A stretch of 64,000 nt of DNA from Larix kaempferi (Eukaryota; Streptophyta; Pinopsida; Pinales; Pinaceae). The stretch covers positions 6,977,501-7,041,500 of the forward strand of contig BSBM01000151.1 in assembly GCA_027924585.1 (NCBI GenBank), in the 5' to 3' direction. The position numbers and the translations under genes were made by a program. The notes below the pieces were generated by a model, which was given only the letters and a program-made list of their open reading frames with translations, was not told where the DNA came from and did no database searches. Shown one piece after another: positions 32,301 to 45,400 of the stretch (positions are counted from its first letter, which is position 1; the number at the start of each line of letters is the position of its first letter).

Positions 32301-33240
32301 CACTCCTGTAATCTCATGTTCCTTTCTCAGATCCACCGACCACTTGTGAGTCACTCTTCGGTTTCTTATTGGTGCAATGCTAGTGAGATGGGAGTGCCAC
32401 TAGATTTATCGGATGAATGGTCTCATTAAATTCTTATGTTGAATAGAGTGGGTATCACCTTTTTCAGATTCAGTAGATATAGTGATTGGGGAAGGAGTTA
32501 AATCTTTTGAAGTACTTGCATCGAAGAAAGCATATGAGGTTCTTATAAATGGGGGTAGCGCCTGTTTATCACAAATGGTCATCGAACTATATTTGGAAAT
32601 GCCACATCCCTTTGAATATTAAGTGCTTCACCTGGATCTGTTTGGAGAACAAAATCCTCATGTGGGATAACCTCACCAAACGAGGATTTTCTAGTCCTGT
32701 TCGTTGTGTTCTCTGTTTGAGGGGGCTGGAATCTGTGTCACACTTATTTGTTCACTGTCATTTCGTTAGGCTGTTGTGGAGCGAGATTGAACATGCACTT
32801 AATTTTACAAGGGTATGGTGTAGTAATAGTCTTCGGGGCTGTTTGTACAATTGGTTTTATAACAAGCCTCCATTCAAGGATCTCCCATTTTTCCTTATTT
32901 GGGAGGTGTGGAAAGCCCGCAATAGATGCATATTCTAGGATGTAAAACCTTCCGTGCACTCGGTTTTCCTTCGGGTCATTAGTGCAGTTTATGAATTCGC
33001 TGCTGTTCCCTCATTTAAACCTCCGAGGTCTTTTAATAAGCAGGGATGGTTCTCCACGTTTTTTATAGTTGTCATTTCACACTTAAGATGGGCGTCGGTT
33101 CAGGAAGCAATAATGAGGCCGAATTTTTGGCGTTATGGGGCCTTTTATGGTTCGCTAAGTGCAGGGATATTCTCATAATTCAAATCTTCGGTGACTTCAA
33201 GGTGGCGGTTGATTGGGCCGCGAAAGCTACATAGATTCAT
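29375..33240 (+). pseudogene. LINE B ORF2 (endonuclease, RT, zf-RVT, RNase H), dead
   Basis: Endonuclease from about 29380, with the 216-bp duplication (29599-30008) and a TAG in the K/P-S-W segment (cagctag near 29496). RT lies between about 30100 and 32200: the fingers segment at 30881-31117 stops at TAG 31115-31117, and the frame reopens at 31118 with KMDLIKAYGYVDCSFL and FVDDDLNFG near 31644. zf-RVT is at 32549-32938 and RNase H at 32954-33234. A Trp-to-Cys change after GYVD is shared by B, C and D. Non-functional. Confidence 0.85.
29599..30008. repeat. 216-bp duplication with filler, LINE B
   Basis: Same structure as at 14392-14801. The filler at 29797-29816 (ccacgctaggaatcatacat) is identical to 28906-28925 in the LTR-like segment. 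Confidence 0.88.
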
Positions 33241-33714
33241 CTCACTGGGTATGACCACTCGATGGATTGACTTCGGGCTGTAATCATTGATTTTGAGGAG
33301 ATCCACTTTTCTAAACTTTTTAGAGAATTTAAAGAATTAGCACACCAACTATCCAAGGAGGCTACAGGACAAATGGACTGTTATATTTCATTTGAAAAAT
33401 GATCTGAAAATGCATCGGTGGACGAGGGTGCGGAAAAATATTTCTACAGTAGGCCCATCTAGTATGTTTTTTACGTTTTGTATGGAAGCTACACGCTATG
33501 CATGTAACAATTATTATATTTGTCGATGGCATACAATGTTAGGCAGACATTCCGGACTTGTAGATGTTATTGTATCATTCACGTTTCCATTTTTGGTGGG
33601 CTAAGAGGTTTGAGTTGTATTCTCTATATTACAACCTTATTGAAGTAACTTTGATTCTAAAACGAATATCAAATTGCAACTTTATTCTTATTGGAAAATA
33701 AATGTGTGATTTTT

Positions 33715-33834
33715 AGGCGAAAGCTAAGCATTGAGCTGCAGAGCATTAAATGCGGCGGCTCAATGCTTAGGGTCCATTGGATTTGGAGACCGCCGCATTT
33801 AATGCTCCGCAGCTCAATGCTTAGCTTTCGGCTA
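33715..33834. mobile_element. 120-bp inverted-repeat hairpin, copy 3
   Basis: Same element and flanks as at 20326-20445; one loop change (attcgg to atttgg) shared with copies 4 and 5. Confidence 0.85.
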
Positions 33835-34131
33835 ATTTTTAAACCATTGTACGACCACCTTGGTAGAGATGAACGCCCCTAGCTCCTTGATAGTATCAAA
33901 ATGTGCATTGAGCATTCCTAAAAGGTATGTCATGGCGCTATAAGTCAGTTTAAAATAACCCTTAAAACAAATGGGAAAAAATTAACGCAACAAACATCGA
34001 TTCGCAAAACGACACGTACGATTTATGACCGTTGATTCGCATCGGTATTTATTGCAGTTGGGAGAGTTCATCTCCATATTCATATTCAGATTAAACCATT
34101 TGTGACCGTTGAACAGAAAAAGGAAATAGAC
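33835..34131 (+). promoter_or_regulatory. 5' region of gene copy 3
   Basis: Nearly identical to 20446-20742, with the same TATAA and the same 26-codon upstream ORF. Function inferred by position. Confidence 0.3.
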
Positions 34132-35520
34132 ATGGAGAGCGACATGGAAATGGCACCCGAAAAATATATGGATATGATCAGTGAGGACTTTGCTTATGAC
34201 CCGGTTCGATTACCACTTGACCAAGATTCGACTCAGACTCTTTATGACAGAAAAACTTTGGAGAGCATCTGGGAAACTGCACGTGAGGCTCGAAACCCCT
34301 ACACCAGACAATGGTTCGACGTAAAATATGCCATTCCTCAGACGGAATTGAGGAAAGAGATGGAAGAGTACATTAATCTTCGGAACATTCCCATAAATGC
34401 CAAGATCGATGTAATTGCAGACTATACAAAAATTCTGGAGGAGGGCGAGATGAAGCAACTTCTAGAAACGTTGCGTCCAGACAACTACACATTGCCAAAA
34501 TCATACTGGAATATGACATGGAAGACAATTAATCTTATACGATTGTATTGTCAATCGAATGTGCAAAACATTGAGACATTCAGAAATTTAAATGGCTACA
34601 CATATTTTACTGAGATCCTCGCAAAAGTGAACGAATATTTCATCATTCACAACTATAGCAACTATACAGATATTAGGAAATTAGACTCTGCTTCTATGAA
34701 TATTTGTAAGGAAATCCTAAGGCTCCTTGACTTGATTGGCCTGATATCATCGGACATAGTTGGAGAAAACTCCATGGGATATGATACGATTAAAAGCTTG
34801 ATCAACATTATTTGGTATTTTTATTTTTATAATCTCGGTTTTGTGAAAATCGGGACGATTGTTTTGAGACTTTATTCTATAATATTCGATGAGTTGGCTA
34901 CCGATACTCTGAATGTTCTCGGATGGCAAGGTTACTTGAACGCTTTACAAGGTGAAGAAAGTCAGGGGCCGGTTAGCCTGCTTAGTGTTGTCATTAATAA
35001 GTTTTCTTTCACCAATGAAAACGGTGAGAGGGATGTAAGGAGTATTCTTAGTGAAGATTTGAATCACGGAATTGCTATTCTGCGAAGATATTTTCTGTAT
35101 AGTAATGGCTATAACCATGAGTACGCAGCAGCAGTAGGTGATCTATACGCAGCAGCAGTAGCTGATGCCCTAAGTCTCTGCATCTCAAGGGAGATTGAGA
35201 TATCGGACGAGAGAGAATTTACGGAAGGACAAATGCGCGAAGCCCGAACTGAGAGACTCCATAACTCTCAGGCCTTAAAAAAGGGTTTAAGGCTTATCTA
35301 TGAAATAATTTCGGTAGGAGGAATGCTAGCTGATATTCTACAAGGTACCCAGATAGTGAAAAATATCGTAGATAATATGTTGAGGCTGCATTTAACATTT
35401 GTATGTGAGAAAGAAGGGTGTAATCATGAAATTGTTTTTCTCTTGAAACAAATAGAGCACGTTCCCAAAGAAATCCTTGTTATTTTCGAGAAATTATTAA
35501 ACTGCTCTACAAATTCTTGA
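34132..35520 (+). CDS. Tandem gene copy 3: 462-aa variant with replaced C-terminus
   Basis: Matches copy 2 through residue ~429 (FVCEKEGC), then a 352-bp deletion (equivalent to 22033-22384 of copy 2) joins it to the second 70-bp repeat unit. The new ending is NHEIVFLLKQIEHVPKEILV and then IFEKLLNCSTNS. The IKFACC to NGWL segment (about 76 residues) is lost and 33 residues are gained. The tail is amphipathic and resembles the family's old C-terminal peptide. The frame is open throughout, so the copy may still make a protein; whether it is expressed is unknown. Confidence 0.7.
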   Translation: MESDMEMAPEKYMDMISEDFAYDPVRLPLDQDSTQTLYDRKTLESIWETAREARNPYTRQWFDVKYAIPQTELRKEMEEYINLRNIPINAKIDVIADYTKILEEGEMKQLLETLRPDNYTLPKSYWNMTWKTINLIRLYCQSNVQNIETFRNLNGYTYFTEILAKVNEYFIIHNYSNYTDIRKLDSASMNICKEILRLLDLIGLISSDIVGENSMGYDTIKSLINIIWYFYFYNLGFVKIGTIVLRLYSIIFDELATDTLNVLGWQGYLNALQGEESQGPVSLLSVVINKFSFTNENGERDVRSILSEDLNHGIAILRRYFLYSNGYNHEYAAAVGDLYAAAVADALSLCISREIEISDEREFTEGQMREARTERLHNSQALKKGLRLIYEIISVGGMLADILQGTQIVKNIVDNMLRLHLTFVCEKEGCNHEIVFLLKQIEHVPKEILVIFEKLLNCSTNS

Positions 35521-35616
35521 GATCAGTTATCATTTGTTTAAATTTCTTAAAGATATCATTTTCCTACTCCGATTTCAAATTTAAGAATCTATATAATAAT
35601 CTAAGATTTTCTTAGC

Positions 35617-36159
35617 TCCAAGTAGTTAAACGCAATATAAGCTTCTTTTTGGTTTGTTTGTCACCTTTCTGAAAAGTGGCCGAAACTAACTCGCCAAAAC
35701 TACTACTTGAAACGTAGTTTTCCTCACTTCTCAAAGTTCGGTTCAATGAGGAAATATTTGGAATGCATTCACGCCCAGTGAACGGTTCCTGTATGACTAT
35801 GAATTCATAAAATTGATTATGAATGGATTCAAAATAATTTACCATTATTAACATATCATTAAAACTAATTAACATATTAATAATTTATCAATATTAACAT
35901 ATCATTAGAACTAACGAAGTGCTTAAATGCAATAGCTTCGAACTTTTTTGGTTTGTTTGTCACCTTTCTGAAAAGTGGCCTGAAAAAGATATCATTAGAA
36001 CTAACTGCCAAAACTACTTCTACTTGAAACGTAGTTTTTCTCACTTCCCAAAGTTCTGTGGAATGAGGAAATATTTGGAATGCATTCGGGCCCAGTGAAC
36101 GGTTCATGTATGATTATGAATTCATAAAATTAATTATGAATGGATTCAATATAATTTAG
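35617..36159. repeat. ~300-bp tandem duplication, unit 3
   Basis: As at 7363-7905. Confidence 0.85.
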
Positions 36160-36803
36160 AATTACTTATATTCCAATTATTTTGTTTTTAGTTAATATTT
36201 ATTCAGTTTTGAATTAGTAATTTAATACGTCTTAAGAGTACATCTATTCACTATATTTTTTATTTTATGTTTTATAGACAATTCAAACAACAAACCCATT
36301 TTTATTAAAAATATTTGCCTCATTTTTATTTACATATATGTCAATGTACACAAATCTTATGATAAAGAAGAAGAATTCTTGTATTTCCTTTTATCATAAT
36401 CACATACTTATATTCATTAAGATAAATAACTATATTTATTATTATATTCATTCAGATCAATGCCATGTGTAAATCCATAATAGAGTATAGAGTAATCGTG
36501 AAGATTATTGTGGTGTCCGAGGCAAAATTAATAAGAACTAAAATATGCTCAACAAGTTTGCATTTTGAAGTGAATTCAAATAGATTCAAATCTAAGGGAT
36601 TTTCATTTATTTGTTACTTGGATGGAGTGTGATTTGGAAATTAATTGAATGAAGAGAAATTTGGTTTTTTGTCTCACTAAATTACAACATTTACTAAAAG
36701 TTTTTATTAAGTCCAAATTGTAATATATCTATCATATATCACACAAAAAAATAACACAACAAAAACTCACAGCAAGAGGGGGCGCTTATCCGAGTAGCGG
36801 GTT
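36160..36803. other. AT-rich spacer, unit 3
   Basis: Nothing recognisable. Confidence 0.5.
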
Positions 36804-37209
36804 GTTGAGAGAGGGATGCCCATTATCCTTGCTATTATTCTTACTCCTAATCGAGGGTTTGAGTCATCTCATTGGAAATGCTAAGACTCAGGGGAAGATT
36901 CAAGGTATTCAGATTGATTTTAAGATAAGGGACTAAGTTGGAAAATTGGAAGCGGTAAGCAGAACTATTTATTGGCATAGATCTGGTTATGGGAGTTTAA
37001 CATTATTATAGGTTGTGTGATTCAATACTCAATCTTCTACACTCCTGTACTCTCATATTTCTTTCTCAGATCTGTCGACCACTTGTGAGTCACTCTTCGG
37101 TTTCTTAGGTTTCAAATAGAGCTCGTATCACCATTTCAGATTGTGAGGATGCAGTGATTTGGGAAGGAGTTAAATCTTTTGGAGTACTCAAAGGGAAGAA
37201 GCACTACTA
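36804..37209 (+). mobile_element. Internally deleted LINE remnant, unit 3
   Basis: As at 23767-24172, with the cttagg variant. Confidence 0.8.
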
Positions 37210-38514
37210 CATGGTGGCGATGTTTAAGAGGTTTTTTAACACAAAACTACTATTGTGTCTTAAAATTTTATTTTACATGTTTTGAGAATGTTTAAGACAA
37301 TTTTTTTAAGACTTGCCATTTCCTCTCAAATATCTATTTTCTATGGCTTTTTTTTTTAGTTACTATTTTCTTAAGTGGAAAGTGATTTTATGATTTTATG
37401 AGGGAGGGAAGCAAAAAATGGTTTTGCATGAAGCTTTGGAAAATTAAGCATCTTAGGTTGTTCTCTTCTTCGAGGTAAATCTCTATGCATTCTTTTTCAC
37501 GTTTTGCATTTCCGGTGAATAGTAAAAATGTTCTGAGAAGCAATTTTAGATACATAAGATAGGGGTTTATGGGGTTTGGTACAGATATGGTTCATTCACT
37601 CTATTTGGGGCAATTTTGAAAACTAGAATTCTTCTCGAGCTTGATGTCCGTTAATTAAATGACGATTATTAAACTCTTCATCATGTCGATCATTAAACTA
37701 TGTGCAGCATTCGCTCTGGCAGATATGAGGAGATCACGAATATCTTTATTTCTTTTTCTTTCTTTTTTATTTAAATCTTGAAACTAGGAATTTTTCCAAG
37801 ACATCCTACTCAATCGAACTCGAAGGATAGAGGTAGGGCTTATAGAAGGGATGTGTACTAATGTGCTTGGTTTGGTGCTAGAACGAGTTGTTCTCGTTGA
37901 TGTATAAATGGCATCCGTGTATTCAATAAAGGTATTAGCGGGAAAGTCCCCAGACACAGAATAGAAGCCCGCAACACTCTTACCATTTTGAAATTTTAAT
38001 AAACATACTCCCCATTTTGATAACTGTAACCTGCTGGTAAGAAGGTTTTAGAGCCTACATTTCACGACAAATGAAAGGCAAGGGAACCAACGAGGAATTT
38101 ACAATAAATTTTATCTTGTCTAGGCATAAATTATGTTCCAGGTGCCAATCTTGATACTGAAGGGCTAGGTTCAGCCACTTCTCCTGGTCCAGAATAAACA
38201 ACTAATGTAGAAAAACCAGTCGATATCTATTGAAAAGCTGGTTATTATCTTCTTGGAGACGGCTTGGATGCATTTGCTTGGAGATTCCGACGGAACATTT
38301 GCAGAGATGACGAACGAGTTCAAATAAAAGCTAGTGAGTGGTGGCGATTTTACCTCATTTTAATAAGCATTGTTACTCTTCCAAACGGTTATGTTGATGC
38401 ATACAAGTTATAACTAACCCGTTTTGATATGATTATGAGCTGAGCAGGCTTAGGCCCTTCAGACATAATATGGAGTGAACAAGCCTTCCAAACGCCACGC
38501 TGACAAATGGAGGA
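37210..38514. other. Spacer, unit 3
   Basis: Equivalent to 8959-10263; no supported gene. Confidence 0.4.
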
Positions 38515-38620
38515 GTGAACAATGGTGAAGGAAGCTGGAAAGTAATGGGAAACAACGTATTTTCCATACTGGAACTGATATTACATTCAGTATTCGAAGG
38601 ACTCACCATCGGCATTGCAG
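38515..38620 (+). pseudogene. ZIP metal-transporter exon fragment, unit 3
   Basis: Identical in the HSVFEG region to unit 2; donor at 38620/38621. Confidence 0.6.
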
Positions 38621-40349
38621 GTAGGTCATTTCTCCTTAAATTTGATTGTACTTTCCCACTTCGAAGTTTCTTTTTTCCTATTTTAGATTCAGGTTCAATG
38701 TTCGAAAAACGAGTGTTCATATTTTCTTGAGAAAAGTTGTCTTCCGAGATTAAAAATGTTAAACATTTTCTCTGGAAAAGCTGTGTTTTTGGATATTAGT
38801 TCAACTAGTTACTGTAACCTTTTCCATAATAATGTTATTCAGGTACTGTGATGCCAGAAATATTTTTCCAACATTCCAAGAACATTTTTCGGTCCTTGGA
38901 CAATTTGCTTTTCAAGTTACAATTCTATTAAAAATTAAAATTAAAGAGAGACAGAGTTTGCGGTTGAAGATGGTCAAAATGGAACTCCCTACCAGTCACT
39001 CCTCCCAAGTTTGGAGACTACTTTCCCGATTGAGTAGCTAATGATAAAACACTAAAACAAGTTTACATTGGGTATTCCATGCTGCATTCAACTATTGTTG
39101 AAAAGTCAGACCGTGAGAACCAATTTCACCATATTTGTTGCGCCAATTAAGTAATGTTTGTAAGAATTCATTAGGTTTTGTGTCACTATATATGATGCTT
39201 CAGTATGCTCGTAAAAATTAATTGGGGTTGCTTCGCGTGTGCTAATGGATATCCATATATTGGATCCCTCTGTGTATTAGTGGTAGGCCTGCTCTACGAA
39301 CAAAACTATCTTCCCACATTAGTTGGCTCCGACATATTTTGAAGACCTGCTATTCATGTGTAATTTGATATGCCTAATACACCCCATCAAACCAAACCAT
39401 TGGTTAAGGTCGTGTGCTATGATACCTTGTTAAAAAATGGATATGTTAGGAACAAACTTGGAACCTTCTCTGGCCACTGGTCTCCAACATATTGTGGAAC
39501 AGGACGTTGTGAACCACACTTCACTTCAATGTCAAGTTTTTACCAGTATTCTGGACTTTCAAATGATATGTCGTCGCATTTCAAAGATCTAAATTTTATA
39601 AATTAGGAAATCTAAGTTTATAGAAAATATGGTCAAATCTGATGGTTGATAAATTAGGTGACTATCATATCATAGCGCTTATTTTGTTTCTTGGAATCGA
39701 GTGATATAATCTGTTTTGTTAAATGTTGAAACGAATAATTGTTTTACAGAGCTAAGAAGACCAATACTTTTTACTTTGAATGATAAGACTGTTGCAGCTG
39801 ACGATTAAGTAGCCACCAGATTACAAACAGGTGAAGGCATTGGAGAGAAAAGCAACTTACCATCAGTTTGGATATGCTTATTATAAGCACGAAATGAGAG
39901 TAATCTTAAGTTGTTGTTACTGAGCATAAATGATTTGATGGTTTGTAGTATACATATCGGTTTGATGCACTTTAAATTTTAAAGTAAATTAAGTAGTTTG
40001 TCATATCAATTAAGTAGTTTTTCATTTTTTGAAGTTTGATAAATTTGAATGAATATTAATTATCATCATTCTCATTATCATAATTTTAAACCATTTGATT
40101 ATGGTTGAAAAATAAACAGCACTTTACATTTTATAATTTGAATTAATTTGTTTTGTTACTTATCATTTGCTAACCAAAATCTACATGTATGGATTGATCT
40201 TTACTATTACAGTTCTGGTCTCGTTTTATTTTTAGAGTAAGAAAAGAATATTCGCCCATCCCTTCTTGAGGGCTTGAGGGCTTGTTTCCTTAAATAAGAG
40301 AATTTTTATTTACTGCTCACCGAAGGTTTGTTTCCCTGAATAGATGGAT
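38621..40349. other. Spacer, unit 3
   Basis: Equivalent to 10370-12100; no supported gene. Confidence 0.4.
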
Positions 40350-40622
40350 TGAACAAGTTTGGATTTTTGTCTTTCCTAAACCATTGGAGTCTATGATTGA
40401 GGGGGAGCAGACTTGGACTCAAGCTACCCACTTGGGGTGGCCTAGTAGAAACCAGGTTAACAAAGTGGGAAGCACGTAGGTTCTTTTGTTTTTTCTGCTC
40501 CTCCTCACATTAGACCACTGCATTTCCTCATTTTTTATTTCGATTTTTATTGGGTACTGTCTTTCTTAGAGTTTCAGACTCTCTCCAACACATGGAGGGG
40601 GGGGGGATTCTATTATGTCCTT

Positions 40623-40916
40623 GTGAATGGATCAACCATATTTTTCCGTGTGTTGATGGAGACCTGTCTATCTCTGGAAGCATGGAGACTCTACACTTCT
40701 TCCCAGCGGGATAATTGGTTGTCTTCTGTTGGGCATCAACTCTTTCCTCGTTCGGGTAGTCTTGATGGTTTGGATGGTGGGAGATTCGGACATGTGAGCT
40801 CACCCGGAAAGCTACCCTCTACACCTATCTCGAATAATAAGGCTGCGAGGGTTTGGAGAAACCCTAAATCACAGGGGAGCTACGGGCCTCTCAATTCTAA
40901 CTCAAACAGCCTTTGA
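40623..40916 (+). pseudogene. LINE C ORF1-like segment, 5' part
   Basis: As at 27586-27879. Confidence 0.45.
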
Positions 40917-40922
40917 ACAGTT

Positions 40923-42027
40923 ATTCAGGGTCATCCAACACACAGTTGGTTATGTCAATCAAGTGGGGAGACAGGGTAGGAGGTTTGCAAACCAATAACC
41001 TCATCCATAGAGCTACATGCATACCTAGTTGTCTTCATACAGTCCAGGTAACCCCATCACCTCCAGTCTCATCCTAAGTAAGGTCCCCTTCTCTGTTGCA
41101 TAGTCCCTCGGGCACCCCTTCCCTTAGTGTTGACCTGAGAAGGTATGGCTAGTCCCAACTGCTAAACCAAGGATGGATGAGCCCTCATCGGAGCCACCAC
41201 GAGATCCAAACCACATGGTCTCTCTCCCACTGTGATTCGCTCTTGGATCTCCCTCAGCATTGCGGCCAAATGGCTTGTACTGGGACTGGATTTTTGGGCT
41301 TCGAATCAGGCTTCTCCTATGAATTTTTGGGCATCTCACACTCTCAGATTTTCCCCAGGGTTTAGGTCAATGGATTCCATGACCATATTTCGCTTCTCAT
41401 ATGAATTTTCTAGGCGACCTTGGCACACTAAAACGTGGCTTCTCTCCAAGTCGTCATATATGGTTCTTCGTCCTGCTCGGCCTGGGTCCTCCATGAAAGC
41501 TCCTGCCCCCTGGCCAAAAATACCCTGGGGACTAGGGAGAAATCCCCCCAAAGAGGTCGAGTGGATTATGAGTCAAGAAAACCGAGCCCATACCCTTCCT
41601 TACGAATTTCAGGGCTTCTGATACTCCATCACTCTCATGGATTGACTTTGTCACCCACTCCCTTAGAACAGAAAGAAATGTCAGCAAGGAAGGTCAAATG
41701 GTTTCTCAAGGTGACATATGCTAGCCTAGGGTTCAATCCCAAAACCCCTCACCTCTCCCAAGTGGATACACATAGACCCCTCATTTAGTTGCATCCATAA
41801 CAAGCCCCTTGGTATTTTTATTGCATGAGATCTGTTTACATCATTTTTACAATTTCCAAGGCTCAATAGCACATGGATAACACAATATCAACTACTTTCC
41901 GCTTAAAGGTTAGCATTCACAAGCAGGTCCTTGGCCTTGAGCTCCACGCTAGGAATCATACATCACATGTATACAATATTTACATTAAAATCCAATACAT
42001 CCGAAGGCTCAAAATGGGGGTATTACA
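40923..42027 (-). mobile_element. LTR-like sequence inside LINE C
   Basis: As at 27886-28989, with the extra C near 41550. Left end approximate. Confidence 0.4.
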
Positions 42028-42412
42028 CCTGGATATTTCTATCTTTGCTTCCCCTATCGAAGACCATCATGTATCATTAGGGAACTCTAGCTCTCCTTCT
42101 GTTGGACCTTTTGATAAATCCCCACTATCTACTTTTGTGGATTTTCCAGATGATAGCGCACACTCTATCCCTATATCCTCGATCCAATGTCCTAATGTTA
42201 CCACCCGGAGGAAAAATGAACCCAATTAATTGGATGGTTCCACTCATAGCAAATGGGTTAACCCTCAGATATCCTCTATCCAGTCAGCGGCTGCGGCTTT
42301 ATCTTATGACTCTCCTAATGTATAGAAAATTGGGGCCCTTGGAGCAGAAAATCCCTCTGTACAACAATATCCATGATTATTCTTTGATTGAATACTCAAG
42401 GGATTGGAAATT

Positions 42413-45400
42413 CCCCTAAGCGAATTGCATTCAAAGGACTTTTAGATTTGGTGAAACCAGATATTATATTGTTGCAAGAGACCATGACCATTGCTTTTAA
42501 TGCTTGTTATTTCTTCCTTAAAATCAAGCCCAGCTAGAAATGCTGTGGGTTAGATTCAAACAGACTATTGGGAGGCCTCCTATCGGTTTGGAACCCTTCT
42601 CTGGTTGAAGTTTATCCCTTTAAATATGTTGTGGGCATTCTTTTGGAGGGTCGGGTCGTGGGAATTAGTCACTCCATCAATGTTTTGAACATTTATCGGC
42701 CTTATAACAATAGGTGTAATTTTTGGGATCACATTTCATAGTATGCGTTGCTTAACAATCAATCATTAATTTTTGCAGGTGATCTTAAGCTAACGTTATT
42801 GTTGGAGCATATTTCGGGTTACAACATTACTGTTCCACGCTAGGAATCATACATTCTTTTGGAGGTTCGGGTCGTGGGAATTAATCACTCCATCAATGTT
42901 TTGAACATTTATTGGCCTTATAACAATAGGTGTACTTTTTGGGATCACATTTCATAGTATGCGTTGCTTAACAATCAATCATTGATTTTTGCGGGTGATC
43001 TTAAGCTAACGTTATTGTCGGAGCAGATTTCGGGTTACAACATTACTGTTGACCCATTGGCACAATATTTCATTTCTCTTTTCGAGAATTATAGTCCTTT
43101 TGATGTTTGATCTAACATTATCACCCCTACTTGGTCAAACGCTCGAGCATGTAGAGCAGGAGTGGCCAAGCAACTAAATCGTTTTTTGATGGAAGACATT
43201 GTTGGGAATGCACTTGGGCCTTGTCGTACTTGGACTATTCCGATAGGGGTCTCGGACAACAAAGCTATTGCTCTCCAATTGGAATATAAATTTCAAATGT
43301 TGTTCTCACTCTTACCCCTTTAAATTCAATCGCACTTGGATCAAAGGCCCTACATTCGGTGAGTTGGTCGCAAATTTTTGGGTATCCTATGTTGTTCACA
43401 AGTCTAGGTCCCCACTGCAAGTATTGATCAAGAAGATCCAACTTCTTAGAGTTGATGTGGTCAAATGGGAAAAGGAGGAAAATAAAGCTAATTCTCTAGA
43501 ACTGGTGGATATTGAAAGATAAATTCTGGAGATAGAAGGAGTGGTCAATGGGAACCTTTTCTCTTCGATCAAGAAGGAGAGGCTTCTATCTTTGGAATCG
43601 AAGAAGGCTAAGATTCTTCACCAAATTGAAGCTACCTGGCGACTTAAAAGCATAGCACTTTGGGTCTCTCTTGGAGACACTAATACCAAGTTTCTTAAAT
43701 GCTATGCCTGACACCATAGAGTCACGAAATTGATATGGGAATTGAGAAACATAGCAAATATTCTTGTGAACGATTGGAGAGATCTTAAGGAGGAAGCAAT
43801 CCATCACTTTAAAGACACTTATCAACAAGAGTCAAATGCTATTTTTTCTAATCAATTGAAGGCTCTCTGATTATATCCTTAGTTATTCACCAATGTTGAA
43901 GGAAGGGATGCTGGGAAGGTGGTCTCTCTAGACGAGAAAAAAGAAATTCTGCAAAAAATTATCAACGACAAGAGGCCCGGTCCCAAGGAGTGGACAATGA
44001 ACTTCTTCCTACAGTTTTTTGATTTGGTTGGACCATATCTTCATAGGGCCATTGAAGATTCTAGATTGAAGGAAACCACCCCTACTAACTTGAATACTAC
44101 CTACAAGACTCCAATACCTAAGAAGGACCTACCGAATACATTCCATGACTATTAGTTGATTTTGCTACTCAATTTGATCTATAAATTCATTTCCAAAATC
44201 ATATCCAACAGGACCAAACCTGTCTTGGAGATTTTTATCTCTGCGGAAGAGTGTGGCTTCTTATCGAATCATCAATTTCTGGAGTCAGACCCGGAGACAA
44301 TGCGAGTTTCTCAGGAATTCCTTCACTTGGTAAAAGATAATAACCTTCAAGCCCTTATCTTAAAAATGGACCTCATCAAGGCTTACGGCTATGTGGATTG
44401 CTCCTTCTTAGGATTTGTGTTGATTCATGATTACTATTCCTACGAAAGTCACGAACTGGATCATGTCTTGCATATGTTCTACATCTTACGTTGTCCTCAT
44501 CAATGGTTCTCCATCAAGAAATTTTCACACTACCCAGGGGTTGAGATAGGGATGCCCATCGTCCTTGTTATTATTCTTACTGGTAATCGAGGGTTTGAGT
44601 AATCTCATTGGAAATGGTAAGACCGAGGGGAAGATTCAAGGTATTGAGATTACTCGTAACCTCTCTATTACCCACATTCTATTCGTAGATGATGATTTAA
44701 ATTTTGGGATTGACTTGACATTTGAATGGAAATTTTTTAAATGTATTATTGACCTGCTCTGCAAGGCCACGAGGATGTCCATAAGTATACACAAGTCTAT
44801 GTTTCTTGTTAACTGTGCTGATGCAGGACTTATTGCTTCTGTCCGAGATATTTTTCTTTTCATATGGAGTCTATTGATTCAGAATTTTAGTATCTCGTAT
44901 ATTTCCTGAAACCCAATTTTTATGAAAAGAAGGATTGGCACTGGTGGATTGATTGGCGCCGGCTGACAGATGGATAAATCATTGGTCCTTCTGTTGGTTG
45001 TCCGTGGGTGGAAGACTAGTATTGGCCAAATCGGTTCTACAAAGCCTACCAGGATTTTGGTTCTCACTTTTTGTGATACTCGTAGGGGTTGTGGAGGTTA
45101 TTGGGAAGAATCTCTTTCAGTTTATTTGGGCAGGCCGAACTCAGGATTCCAAGATTCATGATCTATCTTCATGGGACAGTCTATCCCATCGACTAAATTT
45201 GTGGGGATGGGGTCTGAAAAATATTGGATCTCTTTAGTTTGGCCCCCCATGCCAAAAGTATTTGGAGGTGTATTTTTGGGGATGGATTATGGAGCATAAC
45301 ATAATTATAGGTTGCCTCATTCATTAGTTAATTTTCTACACTCCTGTAATCTCATGTTCCTTTCTCAGATCCACCGACCACTTGTGAGTCACTCTTCGGT

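Larger units (their letters stand above)
27310..33660 (+). mobile_element. LINE B: dead LINE bridging units 2 and 3
   Basis: Same layout as LINE A without the 1.8 kb transposon. It shares with LINE C a TAG in the RT (31115-31117) and a 10-base G run near 27560. It has one extra G at about 32549 (ataaatgggggtagc), a frameshift in the zf-RVT region not seen in C or D. Ends approximate. Confidence 0.82.
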
